The translations under genes and the position numbers were made by a program. The notes under the pieces were generated by a model. The model was not told the DNA's origin. It did no database searches and worked only from the letters and a program-made list of their open reading frames with translations. 64,000 nucleotides of DNA, from positions 62,001-126,000 of the forward strand of contig JAMZAV010001053.1 in the NCBI GenBank assembly GCA_024449915.1, written 5' to 3'. Below, piece by piece: positions 21,570 to 32,362 of this stretch. Position 1 is the stretch's first letter. Each line of letters opens with the position of its first letter. The stretch comes from Sweltsa coloradensis (Eukaryota > Arthropoda > Insecta > Plecoptera > Chloroperlidae).

Positions 21570-21644
21570 GTATTTTTGGTAATATATAGATATGTGGTGG
21601 TTTGCTATAATGAGGAGAAAGAGTCTTTCTAATATTTTGCCATT

Positions 21645-22293
21645 TGCCATTTGCAAACCATTAGAAGCCATTTGCAAAAAACTAAACCTGTAAATGAAGT
21701 CCAAATGAACAAGGGTTGTGTTTATGAGATTCCTTGTGGAAACTGTGATGCTGTATACATAGGAGAAACCGGACGTCCTATGCATGTTCGAGTTAATGAG
21801 CATAGAAAAAACATTGAGAAGTCAGATGGTTGTTATCTTATGTCATCGAAACTAGTAGAACATGCATGGGACAAGGTTCATAAATTCGACTTTCTACAAT
21901 CTAAGCGTTTACTTAAAGAGCCATGTTGGAAAAAAAGGAAATTGAAAGAAGCAGCTTTGATAACATTAAAAGACACATGTATAAGCCAGCCAAGTACCTT
22001 TTTTCCTCCAATGTGGATTCCTTTAGTAAACACTAAGAAATAGCCTTTTTATTTGTACTACCTTGTTTTTGTCAACTTATGTGTGAAATGTTTAATTTTA
22101 TCGACCTTGGCTATTGTCTTTGTTTGTTTTGATATATTTTTGATAAAATGATTTTTTGTTTTTAACAAGAAACCTGAAGACGGAATAAGTTGAAGTCATT
22201 TCCGAAACGTTGTTATTTTAATATAATAAAATAGAGTTTTTCCACTAAAAGTGTTTTAAATATTATAATGAACTTTACTAACTTTAAAACTAA
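21645..22293 (+). mobile_element. PLE-1, inverted 5'-truncated copy with GIY-YIG domain
   Basis: Head to head with the long PLE-1. The frame 21651-22043 encodes HLQKTKPVNEVQMNKG and the GIY-YIG domain (VYIGETGRPMHVRVNEH), nearly identical to 14126-14530, then the same 3'UTR. A small frame change alters the last residues. Inverted truncated partners are a known by-product of PLE insertion. Confidence 0.92.
22174..22208 (+). ncRNA. Hammerhead ribozyme core of the inverted PLE-1 copy
   Basis: CTGAAGA, stem CGGAAT...ATTTCC, then GAAAC. It has the same core as at 13954-13988, with one loop change. Confidence 0.75.
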
Positions 22294-22402
22294 TATCTAA
22301 TGTTTAGTTATAGGTGCTTCGCAATAGGGACAAAACATACCAGAGGAGAGGCTTCGAGCCCTACGACCATTCCCCAAAACAGACGGACGATATTCCAGTA
22401 TT

Positions 22403-22750
22403 ACGACGTGAGAAAATAGGGTGCTTCAACCGGGTAAGTCATATTGCACCGTCTGTGATACAATTATGTGATTTAATTGATTTGATTGAAAATAGGCCTA
22501 TAATGTTTTCACAATTAACAAAGATATAAACAATAGGGATCATCGTAATAGAAAAATAAATGTATTTATTTGAATAAAATAGAATTCACTGTTCCCATGT
22601 ACTTAAATTTGGGACGTTTGGTTAAAGTTAGTTTGGATTTTAGTTTATTTGTATTAAGGGCGAGTCAACCGTTAGGTCATAATATTAAACTCTAGCCTAG
22701 GGGATATGGGGACAAAAGTCCATTTCTGGATAGACCAGCTTCGGGTTAGG
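22403..22750 (-). mobile_element. LINE-A tail (22403-22570) and partial SINE-1 (22636-22750)
   Basis: The LINE-A terminus is diverged (GTGAGAAAATAGGGTGC). The SINE-1 has only tail and first block. Confidence 0.65.
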
Positions 22751-22751
22751 T

Positions 22752-23033
22752 TTTTTTGGTTTATTTGGATTAAGACGCGTCAACCGTTAGGTCATAATGC
22801 ACCAATCTAGCCTAAAAGGGAGGGGGAGTGGCCCATGCTAGTCATATCCAGCCACGGGTAAGGGGAGGAAGGGTGGGTTCTCACGTTCCGGTAGTCATGG
22901 TCTTTGTCATCGTTCGTTTTGTCATTCTCGTTATCGTTTGCGAAGTCGTCAAAAAAGGTGAGGGGTCCCCATCAACGACAGCCATAGCCCGCCTCCAGTT
23001 TCAGGGAGTATTCCCTTAATTGCGAGCTTATAA
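22752..23033 (-). mobile_element. SINE-1, left part of a copy split by an LTR element
   Basis: Runs from tail to the GGGAGTATTCCC region. The remaining head part (AGCTGATGTT..., AGCAGAGC) resumes at 27359 after the LTR element. Confidence 0.8.
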
Positions 23034-23457
23034 TGTACTACCCTCTTTAGCTCAGTAAATTTGATGATAGATGACTTTGTGTACTAAGTATCCAGAAGGC
23101 ACTTTATTTTATTTTAAACTTATATTAATTAATATTGATCTGGTGTGCGGTGAAAGTCTTTTTTCTTTGTTGTCTTCACTGGAGTTTGAGTGCTTTTGGT
23201 TGTTATTGTGATCTGCTGTGAAATGGATTATTGGGAAATATAATTTTATTTTAAATATTAGTTTGAGAACCAGGTTTTTGGGAATGTAGCGAGCCACCAT
23301 GTTGTTTTGAATATGAACTTCTGGAGCTAATTTATCATCAAGGTTTTTGAGTTACTAAAGTGAAACAAAGCTTTTTAAACCAGCATATGTGTTTTAAGTA
23401 AACAAAGACAAATCTGTGACACCTTTTAAGCTTTCTTCAAATAAATTTTACCATGAC

Positions 23458-23941
23458 AACGACGACGTGAGAAACTAGGGCGCTTCAACCGGTTAGGTCA
23501 TATTGCGCCGCCTGTGAATGAAAGTAAATGAGAAGAGTTAATGCAGGTATGTTTGATGATTAGATTGTTTTCTAAGTGTATAAATAACAAAATAAATTGA
23601 TGATGAAGAAAGTAATAGCAAAATAAAAGTTATGTATGTAAATGAAAAAAAAGAAAAGAAGAAATGTGTAAGATGTGAATTAAATTTTGTTAAATAGATT
23701 ACTATGGATGAGAAATTTAGAAAGTTTGTCGCCGTTATCATATGATAAAAGTTCTTCATATGATTGGGAGAGATCAAATTGCATGCGCAAGGCATCATAT
23801 TTGGTACATTCTGCTAGCATATGATGCACGGTTAAAGGTACATCACATATGTCACATATGGGAATAACCTTTTCTCTTGTTAAGAGATATCCGTGTGTTA
23901 GGCGTGTATGGCCAATACGAATTCTAGACAATACCAGCTCT
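23458..23941 (-). mobile_element. LINE-A, 484 bp, in the 5' LTR, with TSD and empty site
   Basis: CCATGAC flanks it at 23451-23457 and 23942-23948, and the 3' LTR shows the unoccupied site once at 27030-27036. The minus strand encodes SRIRIGHTRLTHGYLL, PICDICDVPLTVHHML then a poorly conserved end. This is the C-terminal region found after the RT in several LINE clades (RNase H-like end). It is the best-defined LINE-A copy. Confidence 0.95.
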
Positions 23942-24366
23942 CCATGACTGAAGACTGTTCACAACAAGTTATACTAGGCAAGCTGGGAACTCTATGGAAG
24001 ATAAGTGGGACTGGATGAAGAATTTACCTCATCAGCTACACTTCATCGACTGCTAGAGATTTGTATACAAGGTTGGAATTTAAATTCATAATCCCATAAA
24101 TAAAACCAGAGCCTATTATTTTCTATGTAAGATAATGTGTATTCATAGATAATAAATGGCATTGTGTGAAAACCTGATGTTGACTCAAGTGTGGACTCTC
24201 TGTAGCTAGCTGTGTGTGTATATGTTTTGGCTTTTGCCTGCCTATGTCTCGCTTTCTTGAAGAGCTGTTTTGTTACAATTTGGTAACCAAACGTTAGGGG
24301 GCCTTACTGTCTTACGCCTGAGATTAAGAGTTTCAAAACACACTTGAGTCAAAATTCTAGGTCAGT

Positions 24367-25448
24367 ATGTCTAATACAGATGGGAAAGTAGATAATGATG
24401 TCTCTGATGATAGCAGTTTGAATCCAATTGCAGAACTAGGTGAAGGGGTGTCATTAGCTATAGTAGATGGAAGTCTAGGTTTTGGTCAAGAGATGGCTGG
24501 AAATACTAGTGTTATCTCTGATGGGGATATAATGACTTCAATGATGGAGATGTTGTGAAAATTAAATGAAAATATGGAAAGCAAACTGGATAAGAATGCT
24601 AAACAAATGGATAGCCATAGGTGCGAAATAAAAAAGGAACTAGATAGTGTGAAAAAGAAATACTTTGTCATATGGATAAGCGAATGGAAACATTTGAAAC
24701 AACTTTCAAGGAGAAATGCGACAAGATGTTCTACTCACTGGAAGGTAAATTCATAGATTTAAAAACTCGAATCGTTGAAGAAGTGGAAGCTATAGATGAC
24801 AAGGTAGGTGGTGTTATTGAGGACCTAAAAGAGACCAAGGAAAATGTTGACAAGGGGTTACAAAAAGTACAGATACATGTCACCCAGGTAGAAGAAAAAC
24901 TACAAAACGACTTGGAACAAGTGAAAGTAGATAGTACAGATCTAGTTACAAATAAATGCAACGAATTGAAGATATCCATTGAAGACAACACAAGGAAGAT
25001 AGATTGTTTAGAGAATAATGGAATATCTACTAATGTGGGAGCTACTATTCTCGTGAATGACAATGGGATTAGTGATCAACTGTTCAAGGAAGGGATACTT
25101 TCCACTGGAGATGACGAAGGACTTCACCCGATGGAATTTTTGAATTTGTTGGAGAGCAATTGTGTTTTGTCTACTCAACGGTGCTACGGTTTACAGTTTA
25201 GGTGTGAAGTTGAGAACATGATGGTAGCCGATGCTATATTAAGGAACACAGATCTTCGAGTTCTCGACATGAAGACAGTCAGTAAAGTCAAGTTGTCATG
25301 TTGGATGCAAAAATCAAAAAATTTGGAAGCGATCAAAACAAACTTTCACTCGACAGGTCGTTTCGCCCGACTCACCAAACTGCACGTTCACATAGCTAGC
25401 AAGCATCATGGTATCCAACTACAAGAGATAAAGGAAGCACGAGTATGA
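24367..25448 (+). pseudogene. gag-like coiled-coil protein of the LTR element
   Basis: The ATG at 24367 lies 90 bp after the 5' LTR. The frame MSNTDGKVDNDVSDD... meets a TGA at 24556, continues in frame, then shifts near 24662 into a 258-residue frame. That begins MDKRMETFETTFKEK and is strongly heptad-like for some 120 residues. A block HPMEFLNLLE resembles animal retrotransposon capsid motifs. The end, LHVHIASKHHGIQLQEIKEA, is of unknown type. No CCHC knuckle is seen. The assignment rests on position and coiled coil, so a non-gag role is possible. Confidence 0.6.
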
Positions 25449-25593
25449 TCTCAGAGGTTTCAAAAGTTTCGCAGAAACAAACAAACGACAACTTCACCTA
25501 TTTAAATCGTACATCGATACCACTTTTGCATTGAAACCACCTACTCTGATTCTGATAATCTTTGTTTAATGTTCTAGAAGGTATTTACTAATT

Positions 25594-26598
25594 TTCAGTT
25601 TGAAGGGGTTGTTTGTTTGCTTTGAATGTTTCATCTCTAAGATTCATTGTTGTTCAAAGATAATTTTCAGTTCGAAAGGGTTGTTCATTGTTACGACTTA
25701 CGAGCTATTCATCTACAAAGTTTATTATGGTTCACAGATATTTGTAGTTTGAAGGGGTTGTTGGTTGTTTGTTGTTATGATTCATCTCCAAGTTTCATTT
25801 GTCAAAGATATTTTCAGTTTGAAGGGGTTATTGGTTGTTATGAATTATATTCCTATACAAGGTTTAGGCCTATTGCTGTAAAAATATATTTTTCAGTTTG
25901 AAGGGGTTATTTGTTGTTTTGACTTATTCATCTACAAGGTAATGTTGTCCAAATATTTTTTCAGGTTGAAAATGGTTTTTTGTTTTATTGATGCATAACA
26001 AATTGATTTACATTCAATAATTAATATTCTATGTTTTGACAGTTGATGAAGTAATGCAGATTTGGTTGAATTTTTTGGAAGGTTTTCAGTCGAAGGATTC
26101 AATTAAGAATGATTATTATTGGTTTCAAAGTCACGTTTCTTTGGTTATGGTTTTGGTCTTTTTGAGGTTTCATATAGCAAAAATAAATAATTTTAATTGT
26201 TTCAAAATGATTTATTTTTGGAAGGGGTATTGTAAACTACCTTTGAATAATTAAATTGCTGTTTTTTTTTCTAAAATGAAGTCCATAAAAAACTGTTTTC
26301 AAAGATGGCAAATTGACAAATGTTCATTAATTGCGGTTTAAATTTTAAAAAATTTTAGTAATTTTAAAATGATTTAAAAGGAATTGTAAAAGTCAAAGTA
26401 GTTTTTCTCAAGCATTGGAGCGTAGATTTTGTTTTGATTTCAAGAATTGTTGTATGAATTTTAAATATTGATGTTAATTGAATATGAGATTCTATTTTTG
26501 ACTATTGGTGGCAACAAATGTGTTTCAATTGGCCTGGCTCTCTTTCTGTTATGGTAAATTTTTAATAATTTCAAGTAATTCTTAAAAATTTGAAGGGG
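25594..26598 (+). repeat. Repeated purine-tract module before the 3' LTR
   Basis: TTTGAAGGGG or a close variant occurs near 25600, 25672, 25748, 25818, 25898, 26220 and finally 26589 next to the 3' LTR. The first five are about 70-80 bp apart, usually in the context TTCAGTTTGAAGGGGTT. This looks like serial duplication of the polypurine tract and its flank. No coding potential. Confidence 0.75.
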
Positions 26599-27358
26599 AA
26601 TTGTAATGTACTACCCTCTTTAGCTCAGTAAATTTGATGATAGATGACTTTGTGGTACTAAGTATCCAGAAGACACTTTATTTTATTTTAAACTAATATT
26701 AATTAAATAATGATCCGGTGTGCGGTGATAGTCTTGTTTCTTTCTTTGTTGCCTTCACTGGAGTTTGAGTGCTTTGGTTGTTATTGTGATCTGCTGTGAA
26801 ATGGATTATTGGGAAATATAATTTATTTGAAATATTAGTTTGAGAATCAGGTTTTTGGGAATGTAGCGAGCCACACCATGTTGTTTTGAATATGAACTTC
26901 TGGAGCTAATTTATCATCAAGGTTTTTGAGTTACTAAAGTGAAACAAACCTTTTTAAACCAGCATAAGTGTTTTAAGTAAACAAAGACAAATCTGTGACA
27001 CCTTTAAGGCTTTCTTCAAATAAAATTTACCATGACTGAAAACTGTTCACCACAAGTTATACTAGGCAAGCTGGGAACTCTATGGAAGATAAGTGGGACT
27101 GGATGAAGAATTTACCTCATCAGCTACACTTCATCGACTGCTAGAGATTTGTATACAAGGTTGGCATTTAAATTCATAATCCCATAAATAAAACCAGAGC
27201 CTATTATTTTCTATGTAAGATAATGTGTATTCATAGATAATAAATGGCATTGTGTGAAAACCTGATGTTGACTCAAGTGTGGACTCTCTGTAGCTAGCTG
27301 CAGGTGTATGTTAGGCTTTTGCCTGCTTATGTCTCTCTCGAAGAGCTGTTTTGTTACA

Positions 27359-27445
27359 AGCTGATGTTTTCTAGATGGTCTTTATCTTTTTCCTCGCCTT
27401 TTACGAATAGCAGAGCTAAGCTCGGTGCCAAATTCTACGACAGGG
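27359..27445 (-). mobile_element. SINE-1 head part, right side of the LTR insertion
   Basis: AGCTGATGTT...CGCCTTTTACGAATAGCAGAGC continues the copy that stops at 23033. Confidence 0.75.
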
Positions 27446-27614
27446 ACATTGTAAGTTAATAGATTGAGTTTGTTGGGTGTTAGATTTTAATTTAGTTTTA
27501 CAAGTTTTTAAAATAAAATAAATTGATAAAGATAGTAGTGACAATAGAAAAAATCTTATTTTTTTATATTAAATAAATAAAAATGGTTTAAATATGTACA
27601 CATTAAAAGAGAAT
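27446..27614 (-). repeat. Probable LINE-A 3'UTR remnant
   Basis: AT-rich sequence with GTAAGTTAAT...GTTTGTTGGGTGTT resembling LINE-A 3'UTR, but without the diagnostic terminus. Confidence 0.35.
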
Positions 27615-27992
27615 TTTTAACTTATTTGGATTAAGGGCGCGTCATTCGTTAGGTCATAATGCACCACTCTAGCCTAGATAATATGGAGAAGGGAGCCCAT
27701 GCTGGTCAGAACCAGCCACGGGTAAGGGGAGGAAGGGGGGTTTTTTCACGTCGAGGTCGTCATCGTCTTTGTCACCGTTCGTTGAGTCATTGTCATCGTC
27801 GTCGGGGAGGTCGTCAAGGGAAGGGGGCAAGGTCCCCGACGACAATTGCCAGAACTCGCCTCTAGTTTTGAGGAGTAATATACTCCCCTTGTACTTGTTA
27901 ATGTTTGCGAGGTGGACTTTTTCTCTTGAATCGCCTTTTACGATTAGCAGAGCCAACTCTGGGCCAAGTTCTACCCCGGGCCCAGACGGGGG
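27615..27992 (-). mobile_element. SINE-1, near full length
   Basis: Tail to head (ends GGGCCCAGACGGGGG). About 100 bp before a piggyBac-like element. Confidence 0.88.
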
Positions 27993-28089
27993 CATGTTCA
28001 AGAGGACTCAATCACTTGCAGGCATTCTTATTAGCGACCGAAGAAACCCCGGTTATACTTGATGTCAAGATTGCTATAAGGTGGGATAA

Positions 28090-28896
28090 TTAACCCTTGG
28101 TTAACCACCTGTTTCTGAGAAGCATAACTAACCACCTGGGGCGCGTCAGGACCCCATCATTAAAGCCCTTGTGTTTGCCAGGTTTCAAATTTTGGAAACT
28201 AATATTCGTTAGGAATTAATGTTTGAACCTTTCTGATGACCACTTAGTGTTTCAAGAGTTAAAATTCGTGAAAATTTTAGTTTTTTTTTCACTTGAATTT
28301 TTTTGAAAAAACTGGAAAAAAACGCAATGTTTTCAATTTTGTCAAATTTGGGTCCATTTTTTTAACTTTTTTTTTATTTATTTTTTACCAATGATGTTTA
28401 ATGTATGATTGATTCGATTTCATAAAAAGTTTTCCCTTTTTTGTTTACTTTGGTGAAATTTTGACCAATCCACCCCCCTCCCCCCCTCACTTGAATTGAC
28501 CTTTTCATTCATATTTATATGTATGATTTTTTTTATATATTATATTATATGTATAATTTACTTAGATAAGTGTATATAAGTTCATATCTATCAATTTACA
28601 TGAAAAAATGGTTTTTTGGTGAGGGTGAAATACATTGATAAAAACTTTGCCTATGTAAAAATACTTGAAAATGTAGTACGTAAGTAGCCACCTGGGGTCC
28701 TTTGAATCCCCGCGAGGTTCGTGGAGAGTAATACGTAACACATGGAGACCGGGCTCCAACTGAATTTTCATTGGTTATAGATGTAACTTGAAGGTACTGA
28801 GACTCACAGAAAGCCACGCCCATGGGTGCGCTCATGGCTAAGCAATAAGTGTTGACTGGGGGCCGCATTGACCCCAGGTGGTTAACCAAGGGTTAA
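28090..28896. mobile_element. piggyBac-like non-autonomous transposon with TTAA target sites
   Basis: TTAACCCTTGGTTAACCACC at 28090 is mirrored at the right end (CAGGTGGTTAACCAAGGG then TTAA at 28893-28896). Terminal CCCTT preceded by TTAA is the piggyBac signature. The inner subterminal sequence also repeats ACCACCTG. No transposase. Before this insertion the SINE-1 at 27.6-28.0 kb and the LINE-A at 28.9 kb lay about 100 bp apart. Confidence 0.88.
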
Positions 28897-28897
28897 G

Positions 28898-29125
28898 GAC
28901 GACGTGAGAACCTAGGGCGCTTCAACCGGATACAATTTGTTGTGAGTATAATTTAATTTAGTTTTCTTAGTTTATAAAGGAATTAATAAAGTTTATCGTC
29001 ATAGCAAATGACTAATTCATTAATTGAATATACTAATGAAATGTTTTTCGATAGTAAAATTGTTAAACAAAAATTACTTCGAATGAGAAATTAAGATAGT
29101 TTGTCGCCGTTTTTTATATGATCCA
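28898..29125 (-). mobile_element. LINE-A 3' end (tail partly lost)
   Basis: GACGTGAGAACCTAGGGCGC then a short deletion, 3'UTR, and a coding remnant up to GTTTGTCGCCGTT. Confidence 0.7.
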
Positions 29126-29519
29126 AATTTAGATAGATCAAATCACCGATCAATTTATATGTCTTTTTGCAGTGAATTTCGCTCTTTTCAGAATATTATA
29201 TTGGCCTTTTACCGAGGAAAGTATTTAACAATAATAATTGTTCAAGTTTAGTAGGGACGAGATTGACATTTTGGAGACTTTTAAATCATAAACTGACATC
29301 CTTCAATATCTTCTTTTCCATAAAATATTCCTTGTTTTGTAGTTCATACAAATGGAAACTCTTGAAACCTAATCCACTCGTACAAAATACGATATTGACA
29401 AATTGTAAATCATTTTTCCTACGAGATTGGCAAAAGAAAAGTGTAAAGATATTAAATTGATGGATAAACAACTCAAAGATCAAAGTTTTAAGGTACAGTG
29501 GGTGGAGTTATATACAACA
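29126..29519. other. No recognised feature
   Basis: AT-rich. Overlapping short frames on both strands show no known domain. Confidence 0.4.
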
Positions 29520-30245
29520 ATTTCTCGTTTAAGTTTTATTTTATTTGGATAATGGCGCGTCAACTGTGAGGTCATAATGCGCTAGGGGATATAGGTAGGA
29601 CGGTCCCAGTGTGGTCAAAATCTGCCAGGTGTGTAGGGAGAAAGGGTTGGGGGGGGCGTTCTTACGTCGTGGTCTTGATCGTATTTGTCATCGTACCAAC
29701 ACGTATTATTATTATACACAATCATAGAAACGATCAGTCCGCTAGAGAACATTTCATTATTTTTAAATCTGCATGTATCTGAATAATAATTTTGAAGAAA
29801 ATGACTTAAGCTTGACCTAGGGCGTTTCAACCGGTAAGTACATATAACGCCGTATTTTGTTAAATAATGAAATACATTCATGGGGTGTTAGATGATTTAA
29901 TTGTGTTGTGTTCTAAGTTCAAAAAAGAAAAGAAAATTATCAGAGATAGGGTAAAAGTATAGCAAAAAAATCTATGGAATATAATAATATTGAGACCGTT
30001 TCAGTTGGACGTCTTCCGTTAGACGTTCACGTCTCTTATCTCTGTGCCCGAACCGCCCCCTTATGTTGGCAAGAATCGTACAGAAGGCCAATATTTAAAA
30101 AGTTTATTTGGATGTAGGGGCGCGTCAACCGTTAGTTCATATTGCGCTACTGTAGCCTAGGGGATGGTTAGGAACGTTCCATGCTGGTCAGAACCAGCCA
30201 CTGGTAGGGGGAGGCAGAGATGGTTCTCACGTCGTGGTCGTCATT
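29520..30245 (-). mobile_element. Partial SINE-1 / LINE-A tail / partial SINE-1
   Basis: SINE-1 fragment at about 29520-29695, diverged LINE-A tail at about 29812-29970 (CTAGGGCGTTTCAACCGG), SINE-1 fragment at about 30095-30245. The first and last hold only 3' halves. Confidence 0.6.
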
Positions 30246-30929
30246 GACTTGAGACGATATGGTCCTACCCTCTTATTATTAATGTGTATTTTTAAGTGTC
30301 CTTCAGACACAGGTCTATTTCATAGGTTACTCTCAATCTTGCACTTTAGAATTTTAAGTAATTTTAGTTACATAGTACAGAACTGCAGACGAGGCTTGGA
30401 CAGATTTATCTCAGTTTTCAAGTAAACTCAAAACCTAAAGGTCGCCAAAGGGCAGGCTAGGTCTGGAAGGACTGATGTCTTCCAAGCCAAGTTTCAGTTC
30501 TCACACCGTCTTAAGGGTGTTTCTAATTTAGTTCCTTTCATTACATGAAGACTTGATCTGGTTTTTGTCTATTTTAAGATATTAAAATATCAAGTGTCGA
30601 TCCTTCTTCCACGGTGAGCTTTTAAAAATGTTTTAATGTATATTCTATATTTTCCACAAATTGCCTATAAATGTCAATAAAAACAGATAAGATAACTATT
30701 CAAAGTCAGCTTGCGAGGGGAGCTCAAGGCCAAATTTGGGCGTTCCTAAAACATCCCTAAAGATCCTTATTGGCTAATTTTGTATATGACGTAATTTTTA
30801 TACAATACTATGATTGGCTGTTATATGCTAAGTCTTGGAAGAAGGAGTAAAGTCTTCGGACGAACCATGGTCACTTCGGGGAGAGTGATGGTCGTGACAC
30901 GGTGAAGTTCTGGGAGACGGTTGTGTGGT
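30246..30929. other. No recognised feature
   Basis: No recognisable family or frame. A segment near 30700-30860 is less AT-rich than its surroundings. Confidence 0.4.
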
Positions 30930-30936
30930 GTACTAG

Positions 30937-31684
30937 CAGAGTCGATAAAGAAGTTTCCCCGTTAGGGAGGTCCTCCAACTCCCTATACCGCCCTGGGTTA
31001 AATAAAAAGTCGGTTTTTTGGCGTTTGGAATCTAACGTTCCGCGCGACATCTGGTGACGATTGATGGAACTACTTCAATAAAACTACGTCACTTTTCTAC
31101 TAGTAGTTAACAGTCGATGACGACAAATGGCGGAAACGTCAAAATATTAAATACGATCGAATGTTGGCGAATGTTTTGGAGTAAAGCAAACTATCTTTAT
31201 TGATGAGGATATTTCTGATGGAGTAGACCTAAGCTTAGGACCTAGGCCGACAATATGTATTGTTCAAGATTTCGATTTGAGTGCCTAGGGCGTACTTACG
31301 TCTGAAAACTGTATTGTGGCCTTGGGCCTAGGCTACACTTACGTCCGTTAGGCTTGAACAAGACATATCTCAAATTATTTCGCACGAAAATGTCAGTGAC
31401 GCCTGCGCAACACTTTACAGTACAATAATAAATCAAAAGTAAATCGTTTTAAAAGACAAGGGCCCTGGGCTAATATGATTAAAATAAAATTGAAGTTTGA
31501 CGTTTCAACTGTTATTTGTTGATTTCAGCGTCACTGCACATCGATAATCTACTTACCGTGTTTAGCGTGCAGTGCTTTTATTAGTTTCAGATTTAAGCCG
31601 CCCTCAGCGCGCAGAGCGTTAGATTCCGTTTTGACTTGGGAGTAAGGGGACCTCCCCAAAGGGGAAACTTCTTTATCGACTCTG
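30937..31684. mobile_element. hAT-like MITE, 748 bp
   Basis: Terminal repeats CAGAGTCGATAAAGAAGTTT (left) and the matching inverse at 31661-31684. GTACTAG flanks both ends (30930-30936 and 31685-31691), or 8 bp with one mismatch. CAGRG ends with 8-bp duplications mark hAT elements. The interior has no transposase; a subterminal inverted pair around AATCTAACGTTCC / GCGTTAGATTCC supports the ends. Confidence 0.85.
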
Positions 31685-31729
31685 GTACTAGGGACATGAC
31701 GGAGTTCTGTGGCTGTAATGTTCAAGTGC

Positions 31730-31826
31730 GACGACGACGTGAGAAACGAGGGCGCTTCAACCGGTTAGGTCATATTGCGCCGCCTGTGTTTATGACAATT
31801 GACTAGATGAGTTAATGGTGTGTTTG

Positions 31827-31907
<81 letters not shown>

Positions 31908-31990
31908 ATTATTATTATTATTTAAGTAACCTATATTGAAGTGAGTAGCGTGTGTTTAAGATAAAAAGAAAGAGTGCGAATATTATTAAT
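31730..31990 (-). mobile_element. LINE-A tail with (ATT)n expansion
   Basis: Terminus ACGACGACGTGAGAAACGAG and 3'UTR. From about 31827 to 31923 it is almost pure ATT repeat. Confidence 0.8.
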
Positions 31991-32228
31991 ATGCAAGGCT
32001 GTTAAAACGTTTTCCGGCTTCATCGAACATCACTGTTAGAACAATTCTTTTCTGAGAGCAACCATCGCAACAATCGCTAACCAAACAGTACCACTCTAAT
32101 AACAACGACGTCAGTTTACTTCACAATTCACAATCAATCAACCACAGTCAATCACATTAACTCAGAGCGTCTACCATCTGCAGCTTCTCATTGAACAGTA
32201 CCAACCTTCCACGAACAGAACAGAAGAG

Positions 32229-32345
32229 AACGACGTAAAAACCTAGATCGCTCCAACTGGTTAGGTAATATTGCGCCGCCTGTGATATTGAATAATAATG
32301 AAAATATATTATGGTGTGTTTAAAGATTACGTTGTAATTTAATTT
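32229..32345 (-). mobile_element. LINE-A tail, diverged
   Basis: ACGACGTAAAAACCTAGATCGC followed by the conserved TTGCGCCGCCTGTGATATT. Confidence 0.7.
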
Positions 32346-32362
32346 TTTTTATAAAAAAAAAA

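Larger units (their letters stand above)
13866..21640 (-). mobile_element. PLE-1, Penelope-like retroelement (5' truncated, three nested insertions)
   Basis: Read on the minus strand, the element begins around 21640 within the reverse-transcriptase N-terminal region and ends at about 13866. Removing a SINE-1 (21183-21569), a DNA transposon (about 19769-21103) and a LINE (about 15068-19362) joins KPPHIYILPKIQKP to SSPCQSLS, RFLLPILAPL, GSPLSPVLANVF, KIWLRYIDDVFAVW and a GIY-YIG domain. This is a typical PLE order. The 3' part carries a hammerhead core. An inverted truncated copy lies head to head at 21645-22293, and their 3' parts are nearly identical. Confidence 0.9.
23034..27358 (+). mobile_element. 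Non-autonomous LTR retrotransposon (gag-like frame only)
   Basis: Two direct repeats starting TGTACTACCC and ending TTGTTACA (TG...CA) bound 2.3 kb of internal sequence. The 5' LTR is 23034-24277 including a 484-bp LINE-A; the 3' LTR is 26607-27358, about 752 bp. Just inside the 5' LTR, TTTGGTAACCAAACGTTAGG could start the primer-binding site. A purine tract GAAGGGGAA precedes the 3' LTR. No protease, RT or integrase is seen. The whole element lies inside a SINE-1; no clean target duplication was found. Confidence 0.9.
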
